This document shows positions 30,432 to 38,472 of a stretch of DNA of 38,472 nt, in pieces (within the stretch, counting starts at the first letter, position 1; every line of letters begins with the position of its first letter). The notes beneath the pieces were generated by a model that ran no database searches, was not told the origin of the DNA, and saw only the letters and a list, made by a program, of their open reading frames with translations. The stretch spans positions 1 through 38,472 of the forward strand of contig CACJYE010000004.1 of NCBI GenBank assembly GCA_902597555.1. The letters are read 5' to 3'. The stretch comes from an uncultured Pelagibacteraceae bacterium. GTDB lineage: Bacteria; Pseudomonadota; Alphaproteobacteria; Pelagibacterales; Pelagibacteraceae. The translations under genes and the position numbers were made by a program.

Positions 30432-31454
30432 ATGCCTAAGCTTAACGCATTAGTTGCTGGATCAACTGGATATATTGGTGTTCAATTAATTAAATTATTA
30501 GTTAAACACAAATATATCAATATTAGATACCTTTGTGGAAATTCCTCTGTAGGTAAAAATATTAAATCTTATGATAAATCTTTATCTAAATATAAATTAC
30601 CAAAAATTTTAAAATTTAATAAAAAATTATTAAAAGATGTTAATGTTATTTTTACAGCACTCCCAAATGGGGAAGCACAAGATATATCTAAACATTTAAG
30701 CAAAAATCATACTCTAATAGATCTTGCTGCAGATTTTAGATTAGAAAAAGCTTCTGATTACTTTAAGTGGTATAAACAAAAACATCGAGCAACTAATTTA
30801 ATAAAAAAAAGTATTTATTTACTTCCTGAAATTAATAGAAAAGAGATTAAAAAATATAATATTATTTCATGTCCAGGATGTTATCCAACATCAATATTGC
30901 TTCCTTTATTTCCTTTATTTAAAAAAAATTTAATTAAATTTAATAACATTATAATTGATTCAAAATCTGGATATTCAGGTGCTGGTAGAGGTGTTCACAA
31001 AAAATATAAAGATAAAAATTTATATCAGTCTTTGAGTGCTTATGGAGTAGGTTTCCATCGTCACAATTCTGAAATAGATCAAATGGTAAGAAAATTTACT
31101 AAGAAAAAATTTCAATTTAGTTTTACTCCTCACTTGTCACCAATGTTTAGAGGCATTCTGAGTACAATATATGTTGATTTAGAAAATAATATTTCACAAA
31201 CAAAAGTATTAAAAACATTAATTAGTTTTTATAAAAATGAAAGTTTTGTAAAAATATTAAAGTCTGACACATTGTTAAGCACCAATGACGTGATAAATAC
31301 TAACAATTGTTATATTTCAGTGTGCAAATCTAAATATAGTAAAAAAATAATTATTCTATCTGCTATCGATAACTTGATTAAGGGTGGAGCGGGTCAAGCT
31401 GTACAAAATCTTAATAATAAATTTAATTTTTCTGAAACAACTGGATTAAAATGA
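30432..31454 (+). CDS. argC: N-acetyl-gamma-glutamyl-phosphate reductase
   Basis: VAGSTGYIGVQLIKLL, SCPGCYPTSILLPL, IKGGAGQAVQNLN. Confidence 0.95.
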   Translation: MPKLNALVAGSTGYIGVQLIKLLVKHKYINIRYLCGNSSVGKNIKSYDKSLSKYKLPKILKFNKKLLKDVNVIFTALPNGEAQDISKHLSKNHTLIDLAADFRLEKASDYFKWYKQKHRATNLIKKSIYLLPEINRKEIKKYNIISCPGCYPTSILLPLFPLFKKNLIKFNNIIIDSKSGYSGAGRGVHKKYKDKNLYQSLSAYGVGFHRHNSEIDQMVRKFTKKKFQFSFTPHLSPMFRGILSTIYVDLENNISQTKVLKTLISFYKNESFVKILKSDTLLSTNDVINTNNCYISVCKSKYSKKIIILSAIDNLIKGGAGQAVQNLNNKFNFSETTGLK

Positions 31455-31678
31455 GAATAATTATAATAATTTTTTCTTCTTTAATATTAGCAAATTGTTC
31501 ATTAAACAAAGATTCTCAATATTGGACTGAAAATTCTATCGAAAGAAAAACTAATCAAAAAAAATTAAATGAGATATTAAAAAAGTCAGAGGATATAACA
31601 TCAATGACATTAGAGGAATATGAGATTTATATAGATGACTATACAAAAAAAAGTAAATATCCAGATATAAGCAAATGA
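31451..31678 (+). CDS. Small putative lipoprotein, unknown function
   Basis: 75 aa, signal peptide with lipobox LANCS; 4-nt overlap with both argC and hom. Confidence 0.7.
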   Translation: MRIIIIIFSSLILANCSLNKDSQYWTENSIERKTNQKKLNEILKKSEDITSMTLEEYEIYIDDYTKKSKYPDISK

Positions 31679-32967
31679 GTAAATTAATTAATATTGCTGT
31701 AGTAGGACTTGGTCAAGTTGGCAATTATTTGCTTAATGAACTAAATACAAAAAAAAAAGATATAGAACTTAAAACAGGTAAGAAAATTAATGTGGTGGCT
31801 GTTTCTGCAAGAAGTATTAATAAAAAAAGAAAATTCAAAGTTAACAAAAAAATATTTTACAAAAATCCTTTAGAAATTTTTAAAAAAAATAATATTGATA
31901 TATTATTTGAAGCCATAGGTTTATCAGACGGTATTTCTAAAAAAGTTGTAGAAACTGCTTTAAAAAGTAAAATCCATGTAATAACACCTAATAAAGCTTT
32001 AATATCAAAACACGGTAATGATCTAGCAAAACTTGCAGAAAAAAATAAAGTAAATTTAGAATTTGAAGCATCAGTTGCTGGTGGTATTCCAATATTAAGA
32101 TCTATTAAAGATGGATTTGCAACAAACAAAATATCAAAAGTTTATGGAATTTTGAATGGTACTTCAAATTACATACTATCCGAAATGGAAAATTCAGATG
32201 AAAATTTTGTAGATGTTTTAAAAAAAGCACAGATACTTGGTTATGCAGAACCTGGTAATCCAAAATTAGATTTAAATGGTTTTGATGCATTTGCCAAAGT
32301 AAGAATTTTGTCTGCATTAGCCTTTAATAGTAAAATTTCTAATCATAAATGTTTAATGGAAGGAATAGAAAAAATTGAATTAAAAGATATTAAAATTGCA
32401 AATCAATTAGATTTAAGAATAAAACTACTGGGTATTTCAGAGTTAAAAAATAATCATCTTTTTGAAACCGTCCATCCATGTTTAGTTAGTAAAAAATCTT
32501 ATATTGGTAATGTGAACGGTGTAATGAATGCAGTTATTCTTCAAGGTAAACCCGTTGGAGAAAGTGTTTTTCAAGGGGAGGGAGCTGGACCAGGTCCTAC
32601 TTCTTCATCATTACTTTCTGATTTATTATCAATTTTACGTGGAAATATAAAAAAACCTTTCGGTGTTAGTGTTTCTAAGCTTAAATCTTTAAAACCATAT
32701 AATGTAAATAATTATGTAAATTCATTATATTTAAGGTTCGAAGTTAAAGATAAGCCTGGTGTATTATCTGAAATAACTAATCGTTTAGCTAAACATAAAA
32801 TTTCAGTTAAAAGGCTAATACAGACACCTGATAAAAAAAATAATAAAGCAACAATTGTTATTATTACGCATAAAACAACTGATATTAATATTCATAATTG
32901 TTTGTCTATTTTCAAAAAAAATAAAAATATTTTAAAAACACCAACATTAATTAGATTGCTTGGTTAA
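31675..32967 (+). CDS. hom: Homoserine dehydrogenase with C-terminal ACT domain
   Basis: VVGLGQVGNYLL, ASVAGGIPILRSI, GILNGTSNYILSEM, GEGAGPGPTSSSLLSD. Confidence 0.96.
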   Translation: MSKLINIAVVGLGQVGNYLLNELNTKKKDIELKTGKKINVVAVSARSINKKRKFKVNKKIFYKNPLEIFKKNNIDILFEAIGLSDGISKKVVETALKSKIHVITPNKALISKHGNDLAKLAEKNKVNLEFEASVAGGIPILRSIKDGFATNKISKVYGILNGTSNYILSEMENSDENFVDVLKKAQILGYAEPGNPKLDLNGFDAFAKVRILSALAFNSKISNHKCLMEGIEKIELKDIKIANQLDLRIKLLGISELKNNHLFETVHPCLVSKKSYIGNVNGVMNAVILQGKPVGESVFQGEGAGPGPTSSSLLSDLLSILRGNIKKPFGVSVSKLKSLKPYNVNNYVNSLYLRFEVKDKPGVLSEITNRLAKHKISVKRLIQTPDKKNNKATIVIITHKTTDINIHNCLSIFKKNKNILKTPTLIRLLG

Positions 32968-33866
32968 TGGAAATATATTTAAAGCTTTTTGAAGTTTTAT
33001 TTCCAGTATTCCTAATAGTAGGACTTGGATATCATTTGGGTAAAAAAAATCCAGATTTTGATACATCATTTATAACAACATATGCTGGTAATTTTGGAAC
33101 ACCAGCTCTCGTTATTTTTGCTATCACAGCAGGTGGTGTTACTTATGACGTGTTCAAAGAGTATTTTGGTTACTCAATAATTCTATTAAGTCTGTTTGGT
33201 GTTGTTGGATTAATTTTTCTTATACTTATGAAAAAAGATTATATTCGAGAATTACCTACTTTTATTTTACCAAATACTGGAAATATGGGTATACCCATAT
33301 GTTTATTTGCTTATGGTGAATTAGGAATGGGGATAGCTGCAGCAATTTCATCTCTCATTGTTTTACTGCATTTTACGCTCAACATATTCTTAGCAAAACG
33401 TTCTTTTGATTTTAAAATTATATTAAAAAGTCCATCTTTTTATGCAATTTTAATAACAGTTATTTTTTTATATTTTGAAATACCGTTTCCTCAATTTGTA
33501 TTAAATACTGTAATGCTTTTAGCCTATGGCATGATTGTTATGATCTTAATGTCTCTTGGAGTAGCTCTTACTCAAATGAAAGTATTTTCCTTTAAAGATG
33601 CATTAATAACATCTTTTGGAAGAGTAATACTAGGGCCAATTATTGGATTTGCTGTTATAAAATTTTTTAATTTATCAGGAATACCAGCGGGAGTATTATT
33701 GATACAATCGTGTATGCCAAGTGCAATTTTATGTTATTTGGTTGCCCACATGTACTCTCCTAAAGAAATTGTGGATAACATTTCTAGTACAATTGTAGTA
33801 TCTACAATCATGTCATTATTTACTATCCCAATTACATTATTCTTTGCTTTAAAATACTTTTATTAA
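32967..33866 (+). CDS. AEC (auxin efflux carrier) family transporter
   Basis: Multi-TM; LPNTGNMGIPICLFAYGELGMGIAA, LLIQSCMPSAILCYLVAHMY. Confidence 0.82.
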   Translation: MEIYLKLFEVLFPVFLIVGLGYHLGKKNPDFDTSFITTYAGNFGTPALVIFAITAGGVTYDVFKEYFGYSIILLSLFGVVGLIFLILMKKDYIRELPTFILPNTGNMGIPICLFAYGELGMGIAAAISSLIVLLHFTLNIFLAKRSFDFKIILKSPSFYAILITVIFLYFEIPFPQFVLNTVMLLAYGMIVMILMSLGVALTQMKVFSFKDALITSFGRVILGPIIGFAVIKFFNLSGIPAGVLLIQSCMPSAILCYLVAHMYSPKEIVDNISSTIVVSTIMSLFTIPITLFFALKYFY

Positions 33867-33882
33867 GAGATATCCTTCTTCC

Positions 33883-34734
33883 ATGAAGGCTATAATTTTA
33901 AATGCTACTGCTTGGATGATTGTTCCTGTAATGGATGCTTTTGCTAAATATTTAAGCTCATCTATGGATGTTTTACAGATAACGTGGGCAAGATATTTTT
34001 TCACTGTAGTCTTTACATTATCTCTAATGTTTATCTTTTATAGGCATTCATTAGTTTGGACGAAAAAACCAGCCCTTCAATTAATCAGAGGATTAATTTT
34101 TGTTTTTTCTACTTACTTATTTTTTTACGCGATATCCGAAATTTCTCTTCCAAAAGCTTTAACTTTAGCTTTTGTAGCTCCAATTTGTGTTACAGCCTTA
34201 TCTCCATTTTTTTTAAATGAGAAAGTAGGGGTTAAAAGATGGACTGCTGTATCATTAGGATTTATTGGAACTTTAATTGTAATTAGACCTGGCTTTATTG
34301 AGCTTAACTTAGCCACAATGGCTGCTTTAGGTAATGGAATTTGCTATGGATTTTATCTTATTATAACTAGGAAGCTTAGCACCTCCGATAATCCTCTTCT
34401 AACTCTTTTACTATCTGGTTTGATAGGAACTATAATAATTAGCCTATTTATGCCCTCAGTTTGGGTTAATCCTACGTCAAATCAGTGGATTTTGATGGCT
34501 TTAATCGGCCTAATAGCCTCTGTAGCACACCTTTTCCTCATATTATCACTCAAATACGCAGATGCTTCTAAATTAGCTCCTTTGGGCTATACAGAGATTA
34601 TTACAAATATACTGATTAGTTACTATTTCTTTCATGAGTTACCAGATAATTGGACTTATTTAGGTTTGTTTATTATTGTTTTAAGCGGTTTATATATTTC
34701 TAGAAGAGAATATTTGCATACTCGTTCTAATTAA
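33883..34734 (+). CDS. EamA/DMT-family transporter
   Basis: Multi-TM; LRGLIFVFSTYLFFYAISEISLPKALTLAFVAPICVTALSPFFLNEKVG...GTLIVIRPG. Confidence 0.87.
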   Translation: MKAIILNATAWMIVPVMDAFAKYLSSSMDVLQITWARYFFTVVFTLSLMFIFYRHSLVWTKKPALQLIRGLIFVFSTYLFFYAISEISLPKALTLAFVAPICVTALSPFFLNEKVGVKRWTAVSLGFIGTLIVIRPGFIELNLATMAALGNGICYGFYLIITRKLSTSDNPLLTLLLSGLIGTIIISLFMPSVWVNPTSNQWILMALIGLIASVAHLFLILSLKYADASKLAPLGYTEIITNILISYYFFHELPDNWTYLGLFIIVLSGLYISRREYLHTRSN

Positions 34735-34927
34735 TAGTAAATAAATATTTACTAATATATAATGTAATACTTTAATATACTTATTTAAACTATTGTAATT
34801 ATTATATAAATTATTTATTAATAAAAAATAAATTTAAATAAATCATTGTGTTCATACAAGAAAATTAGAAATAATAGATACTTTTTTAAATAAAATAAGG
34901 CAAAAATGGCAAGCTTGAAAGAGAAAA

Positions 34928-34944
34928 TTAAGCACTATGCTTAA
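34928..34944. repeat. Perfect inverted repeat in long intergenic region
   Basis: TTAAGCA-cta-TGCTTAA. Confidence 0.5.
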
Positions 34945-35270
34945 AAGTGTTTAATACCAACAGTTTTTTTAGCAAATTATACACAAAATTCAAAATTCTT
35001 ATTAAATTATGTAAGTAGGGGGAACAAAAATTCATAAAAAATTCTTTGAAATTAGACGCTCAAATAAGCCTTGTTATCATTAAAAAGTAGAGCAATGCAG
35101 TTATAGAATATGTGTTTTAAACGGCCATAGAGGTGCTTTATTTTGTTGTATCTCGATATATAGTACAACTGAAGGCTGCATAACACTTTTCATGCTAAAA
35201 TACCCTTAAATATTGAAAAAAACATTGATTTTACTTGTGTTTTTGACCATAAAATAGTCCAAAAAAGCCA

Positions 35271-35540
35271 CTAAATATCAACTTTTTCAGATCTCAATAA
35301 ACGCAGCTTTGTTTTAATTCCACCTCTCCCAGAGTACCCACCAAGAGCTCCATCGGACCGAATTACTCTATGACATGGTATTTTGGGTGCATAAGGGTTT
35401 TTTCCACATGCATTAGCTACAGCACGCGCTGATTTAGGGCTTTTTATAGCTATTGCTACCTGTTTATAGGTTTTAACAGTGCCTTTTGGAATGGTTTTAA
35501 GGTAATTCCAGACTTTTAATTGAAATTTAGTACCATTCAT
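35271..35540 (-). CDS. Methylated-DNA-protein cysteine methyltransferase domain protein (Ogt C-terminal domain only; track start 35543 is TTG, ATG at 35540)
   Basis: TKFQLKVWNYLKTIPKGTVKTYKQVA, PKSARAVANACGKNPYAPKIPCHRVIRSDGALGGYSG. Confidence 0.9.
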   Translation of the reverse strand: MNGTKFQLKVWNYLKTIPKGTVKTYKQVAIAIKSPKSARAVANACGKNPYAPKIPCHRVIRSDGALGGYSGRGGIKTKLRLLRSEKVDI

Positions 35541-35728
35541 CAATAAAAATTCAAAATAATGAAGCAGACTATAAAGAAAACAGTTAAAACTGAAAGATAA
35601 ATAGTTTCCAGTGTTTTTCCAGATTTTCTATAATTAATAAAACTCAATATGGCAAAACCAAAAGATGTTATTAAGAAATATATCGGTTCAATTACTCCAT
35701 CTATACCCATTTTTAAACAATATTTCAT
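35540..35728 (-). CDS. Small two-TM membrane protein, unknown function
   Basis: 62 aa with two hydrophobic stretches; stop overlaps the alkyltransferase start. Confidence 0.5.
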   Translation of the reverse strand: MKYCLKMGIDGVIEPIYFLITSFGFAILSFINYRKSGKTLETIYLSVLTVFFIVCFIILNFY

Positions 35729-35751
35729 ACTTGCTGTTCTAACAATGCCAT
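35725..35751 (-). CDS. Putative leader peptide MALLEQQV
   Basis: Minus strand AAAGGAcaattaATGGCATTGTTAGAACAGCAAGTATGA: SD-like AAAGGA 6 nt upstream, stop overlaps the ATG of the 62-aa ORF (ATGA). Confidence 0.35.
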   Translation of the reverse strand: MALLEQQV

Positions 35752-35783
35752 TAATTGTCCTTTAAATTAATAAATTATTTTAT

Positions 35784-35833
35784 TTGACATTATAAAACAC
35801 TTGATATATTACTAACGATAATTAATTGTTATC
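35784..35833 (+). promoter_or_regulatory. Integrase promoter with inverted repeat near the predicted start site
   Basis: TTGACA 35784-35789; TATATT 35805-35810 (extended TGA) or TATTAC 35807-35812; GATAA-ttaattg-TTATC 35817-35833. Confidence 0.5.
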
Positions 35834-35845
35834 AATAATAAATAT

Positions 35846-36799
35846 ATGAATGAGCTTACAACAAACCTTAAATCGCTTCATGAAGCAACATTAAATAACC
35901 TGAAAAGTTCAAAAGCAAATAATACTTTAAGAGCGTATAAATCTGATTTTAAAGACTTTCAAAATTTTTGTACAAAACACGGGTTAAATTCATTGCCATC
36001 TGAACCAAAAACAGTTTCAATTTACTTAACCCATCTATCTAAAAACTCAAAAATAAGTACTTTAAGAAGAAGATTGGTATCTATTAGCATGGTCCATAAG
36101 CTAAAAGGACATTACTTGGATACTAAACATCCGATCATAGTTGAAAATTTAATGGGAATTAGAAGGATCAAAGGAAGTATACAAAAAGGAAAAAAACCTC
36201 TATTAATCAGTTATTTAAAATCTATAATTAATGTAATTAATGAGAAAAAAATAGAAGAAATAAAAAAACTTAGAGACAAATCAATAATCTTAATTGGCTT
36301 CGGAGGAGGTTTTAGAAGAAGTGAAATTATTTCAATTAATTATGAAGACTTAGAATTTGTACCAGAGGGCCTCAAAATCACTGTTAAGAAGTCAAAAACT
36401 GACCAATTTGGTGAGGGAACAACAAAAGGACTACCCTACTTCAATAATGAGATTTACTGTCCTGTGAAAAATCTAAAAAAATGGTTGGAAATATCTAAAA
36501 TTAATACTGGACCTATATTTAGAAGATTTTCTAAAGGCTTATCATTAACTGATAAAAGATTAACTGATCAATCAGTAGTATTGCTAATAAAAGAATATTT
36601 AAACCTAGCAGGTATAGAAAATAAAAATTTTTCAGGTCATAGTTTAAGATCAGGATTTGCAACTGAAGCCGCAGAATCTGGAGCCGACGAAAGAAGTATA
36701 ATGGCAATGACTGGTCATAAAACAACACAAATGGTCAGAAGATATATTAAGGAAGCAAATATATTTAAAAATAATGCATTGAATAAAATTAATATTTAG
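35846..36799 (+). CDS. Tyrosine recombinase / integrase
   Basis: GFGGGFRRSEIISINYEDL ... GHSLRSGFATEAAESGADERSIMAMTGHKTTQMVRRYIK catalytic R..HxxR..H..Y. Confidence 0.93.
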   Translation: MNELTTNLKSLHEATLNNLKSSKANNTLRAYKSDFKDFQNFCTKHGLNSLPSEPKTVSIYLTHLSKNSKISTLRRRLVSISMVHKLKGHYLDTKHPIIVENLMGIRRIKGSIQKGKKPLLISYLKSIINVINEKKIEEIKKLRDKSIILIGFGGGFRRSEIISINYEDLEFVPEGLKITVKKSKTDQFGEGTTKGLPYFNNEIYCPVKNLKKWLEISKINTGPIFRRFSKGLSLTDKRLTDQSVVLLIKEYLNLAGIENKNFSGHSLRSGFATEAAESGADERSIMAMTGHKTTQMVRRYIKEANIFKNNALNKINI

Positions 36800-37853
36800 A
36801 AATTATTTTAAACAAATCATTAAAAATATAATTTATTTTTATTTTTTTATTATAGAAAGATTTTTTTACAACAAAATAATTTTTAATTGGTGCCCAACAT
36901 TTTTGCATATTAATTTCTTTTGAGTTAAGTATATCGATAACAACTTTATTATTTGAACCTGATCCATGCACTAGAATACCACTGTGACAACTTATATTTA
37001 TATCTGAACTGCCAATTAATCTTTCTTGTAAAAAAATATCTGGATTTTTTACTAAATAAATATTGTAACTATTACGTTTTAAAAAGTTAAAATTATTTGT
37101 ATTAAAAATATTAATTTTGTTTTCAAGATTCTTATAATAATCTGAATTATTATTAAAAGAGGTTAGTAAAATATTTTTGTTTATTTTTTTACTTAAAATT
37201 ATTAAATTAGAATAAAAATTATTATTAATGTCTAAAATATCTTCCCATTTATGATCTAGATGAAATAAGATATACTTATTAACATTTATTTTTTTTAATA
37301 ATTTTTTTTTTTTATCTTCAAAAAGTTTATTTGGATTAAAGAAATATATATTTTTTGTTGTGGTTTTTAATTTAAAATCAGACAATAAATCCAACCATGT
37401 AGAGGGTAAATAATAGTGTTTATCTATATATTTAACTCTTTTATGAACAACATATTTGTCATACAAAAATTTAGCTATAATTTTAGAGGGATAAAACAAA
37501 TTAATCTTTAATGAAAAAATTTTCTTATATTTTCTCATTAAAAGACCCCTTTTAAATTGAGATTTAAGAAAAAAATTAGATATCATTGAAAATTTTTTAC
37601 AATCAAAAACTATTGATAAATAATATTTTTTTTTAAGTATTTTTTTTAAGCAATTGTATTTTTGAAATATTGACCACTTATCATCGTAAAGTATAACTGA
37701 GTCAATATGTTTATGCTTTTTAATTAATCGACTATTATATGGTGAACAAACAGCAGTAATATTGCAATTATATTTTATTTTTAAATCTTTGATTAATCTC
37801 GAATGGACTAGATAATCACCAAGTGCTACTGTATTAAAAAAAATAATATTCAT
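36789..37853 (-). CDS. Putative GT9-like (heptosyltransferase-like) glycosyltransferase
   Basis: NIIFFNTVALGDYLVHSRLIKDLKIKYNCNITAVCSPYN and C-terminal SSDINISCHSGILVHGSGSNNKVVIDI. Confidence 0.65.
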   Translation of the reverse strand: MNIIFFNTVALGDYLVHSRLIKDLKIKYNCNITAVCSPYNSRLIKKHKHIDSVILYDDKWSIFQKYNCLKKILKKKYYLSIVFDCKKFSMISNFFLKSQFKRGLLMRKYKKIFSLKINLFYPSKIIAKFLYDKYVVHKRVKYIDKHYYLPSTWLDLLSDFKLKTTTKNIYFFNPNKLFEDKKKKLLKKINVNKYILFHLDHKWEDILDINNNFYSNLIILSKKINKNILLTSFNNNSDYYKNLENKINIFNTNNFNFLKRNSYNIYLVKNPDIFLQERLIGSSDINISCHSGILVHGSGSNNKVVIDILNSKEINMQKCWAPIKNYFVVKKSFYNKKIKINYIFNDLFKIISKY

Positions 37854-37888
37854 TATAAATTAACTTAAATTAATATTATTATACAAAA

Positions 37889-38472
37889 ATGATATTTAAT
37901 AAAATTACATTTATTCATATACCTAAGACTGCAGGATCTTCAATAATAAATTCTCTAAATAAAAACTATCTTTTAATGTTTAAGGGTAACAAGAAAGATT
38001 TCATAAGAGAAAAAATCGATCCTAATGCTAATTATCAAAACACATCAAATTTAATTGGCGACTTTGATAATCACTTACCATTTGATTTAATTAAGTTAAA
38101 TAAAAATTATTTTAATAATCAAATATTCACTTTTATAAGAAATCCATTTAGCAGAGCTGTTTCATTATATTTCGAATGTCTAAGAGATAGGAAGCACCAT
38201 AAAAAACTTAAAATTGATGAAAATACAGTTTTTGAAGATTTTTTAAATAAGGTTAAACAAAATGATTACTGGTTTACAATGCCAATGATAAATTGGATAG
38301 GAATTGAAAATACTAATAAAATAGATCACATAGCAAAGTTTGAAAATTTTGACTTAGAATTAAAAAAAATTACCAAAAAATTTGATATTAAAATAGATTA
38401 TAATATTCACAATATTAATAACTCAATTGGTAGTAAATATTCACCTGGTAATTACATAAATTTTTATAAAAA
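37889..38472 (+). CDS. Sulfotransferase-family protein, 3' end cut by window
   Basis: My translation from ATG 37889: MIFNKITFIHIPKTAGSSIINSLNKNY...IFTFIRNPFSRAVSLYFECL, with 5'-PSB PKTAGSS and 3'-PB RNPFSRAVS. Absent from the track because it is open-ended. Confidence 0.83.
   Translation, partial: MIFNKITFIHIPKTAGSSIINSLNKNYLLMFKGNKKDFIREKIDPNANYQNTSNLIGDFDNHLPFDLIKLNKNYFNNQIFTFIRNPFSRAVSLYFECLRDRKHHKKLKIDENTVFEDFLNKVKQNDYWFTMPMINWIGIENTNKIDHIAKFENFDLELKKITKKFDIKIDYNIHNINNSIGSKYSPGNYINFYK

Noticed and set aside
31857-32317. Antisense ORFs in hom
   Set aside because: Complement of conserved hom.
35120-35135. ACGGCCATAGAGGTG resembles a 5S rRNA 5' segment
   Set aside because: None of the downstream conserved 5S blocks (CGAACxCxGAAGTTAAG) or a closing helix is present.
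36531-36728. 65-aa antisense ORF in the integrase
   Set aside because: Leu-rich complement of the conserved recombinase catalytic domain.
1-38472. CRISPR arrays, IS elements, toxin-antitoxin or defence operons
   Set aside because: No regularly spaced repeats, transposase or recognisable defence genes seen on reading both strands.

Overview
The window is an AT-rich chromosomal segment whose gene content and order look like a streamlined marine alphaproteobacterium of the SAR11 / Candidatus Pelagibacter type. This is inferred from gene order, very short spacers and a SAM-V-like riboswitch on metY; no database search was possible. About 33 kb is dense housekeeping sequence: sarcosine oxidase (soxA partial, soxD, soxB); tRNA-Ser(GCU); slt-dapA-smpB-folK-rsh-pyrE-pdxJ-acpS-lepB-rnc-recO; hemB; rpiB-glyA-nrdR-ribD-ribE-ribB(X)-ribH-nusB-thiL-hppA; bamE; a ubiquinol-cytochrome c chaperone; rpmF-plsX-ihfA-merR-rpmG; chorismate mutase; ctaA/COX15; metY; rplM-rpsI-argC-lipoprotein-hom; two transporters. 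From about 34.7 kb the character changes. A ~535 bp non-coding AT-rich gap is followed by a small membrane ORF plus an alkyltransferase-domain gene, a lone tyrosine recombinase, a GT9-like glycosyltransferase and a sulfotransferase cut by the window end. This looks like the edge of a variable surface-polysaccharide island. Most interesting points: (i) a compact RelA/SpoT that jumps from TGS directly to ACT, with no rpoZ in its usual slot; (ii) a repeated TGn-TATAA(T/G)-N5-7-ATG arrangement suggesting leaderless transcripts; (iii) a SAM-V-type pseudoknot at metY; (iv) a CxC/CxC variant of the NrdR zinc ribbon; (v) overlapping divergent start codons in an 18-bp palindrome; (vi) an 8-codon leader ORF coupled to a membrane-protein/alkyltransferase operon opposite an integrase promoter with an inverted repeat. 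I see no CRISPR array, rRNA, IS element or clearly novel defence system.
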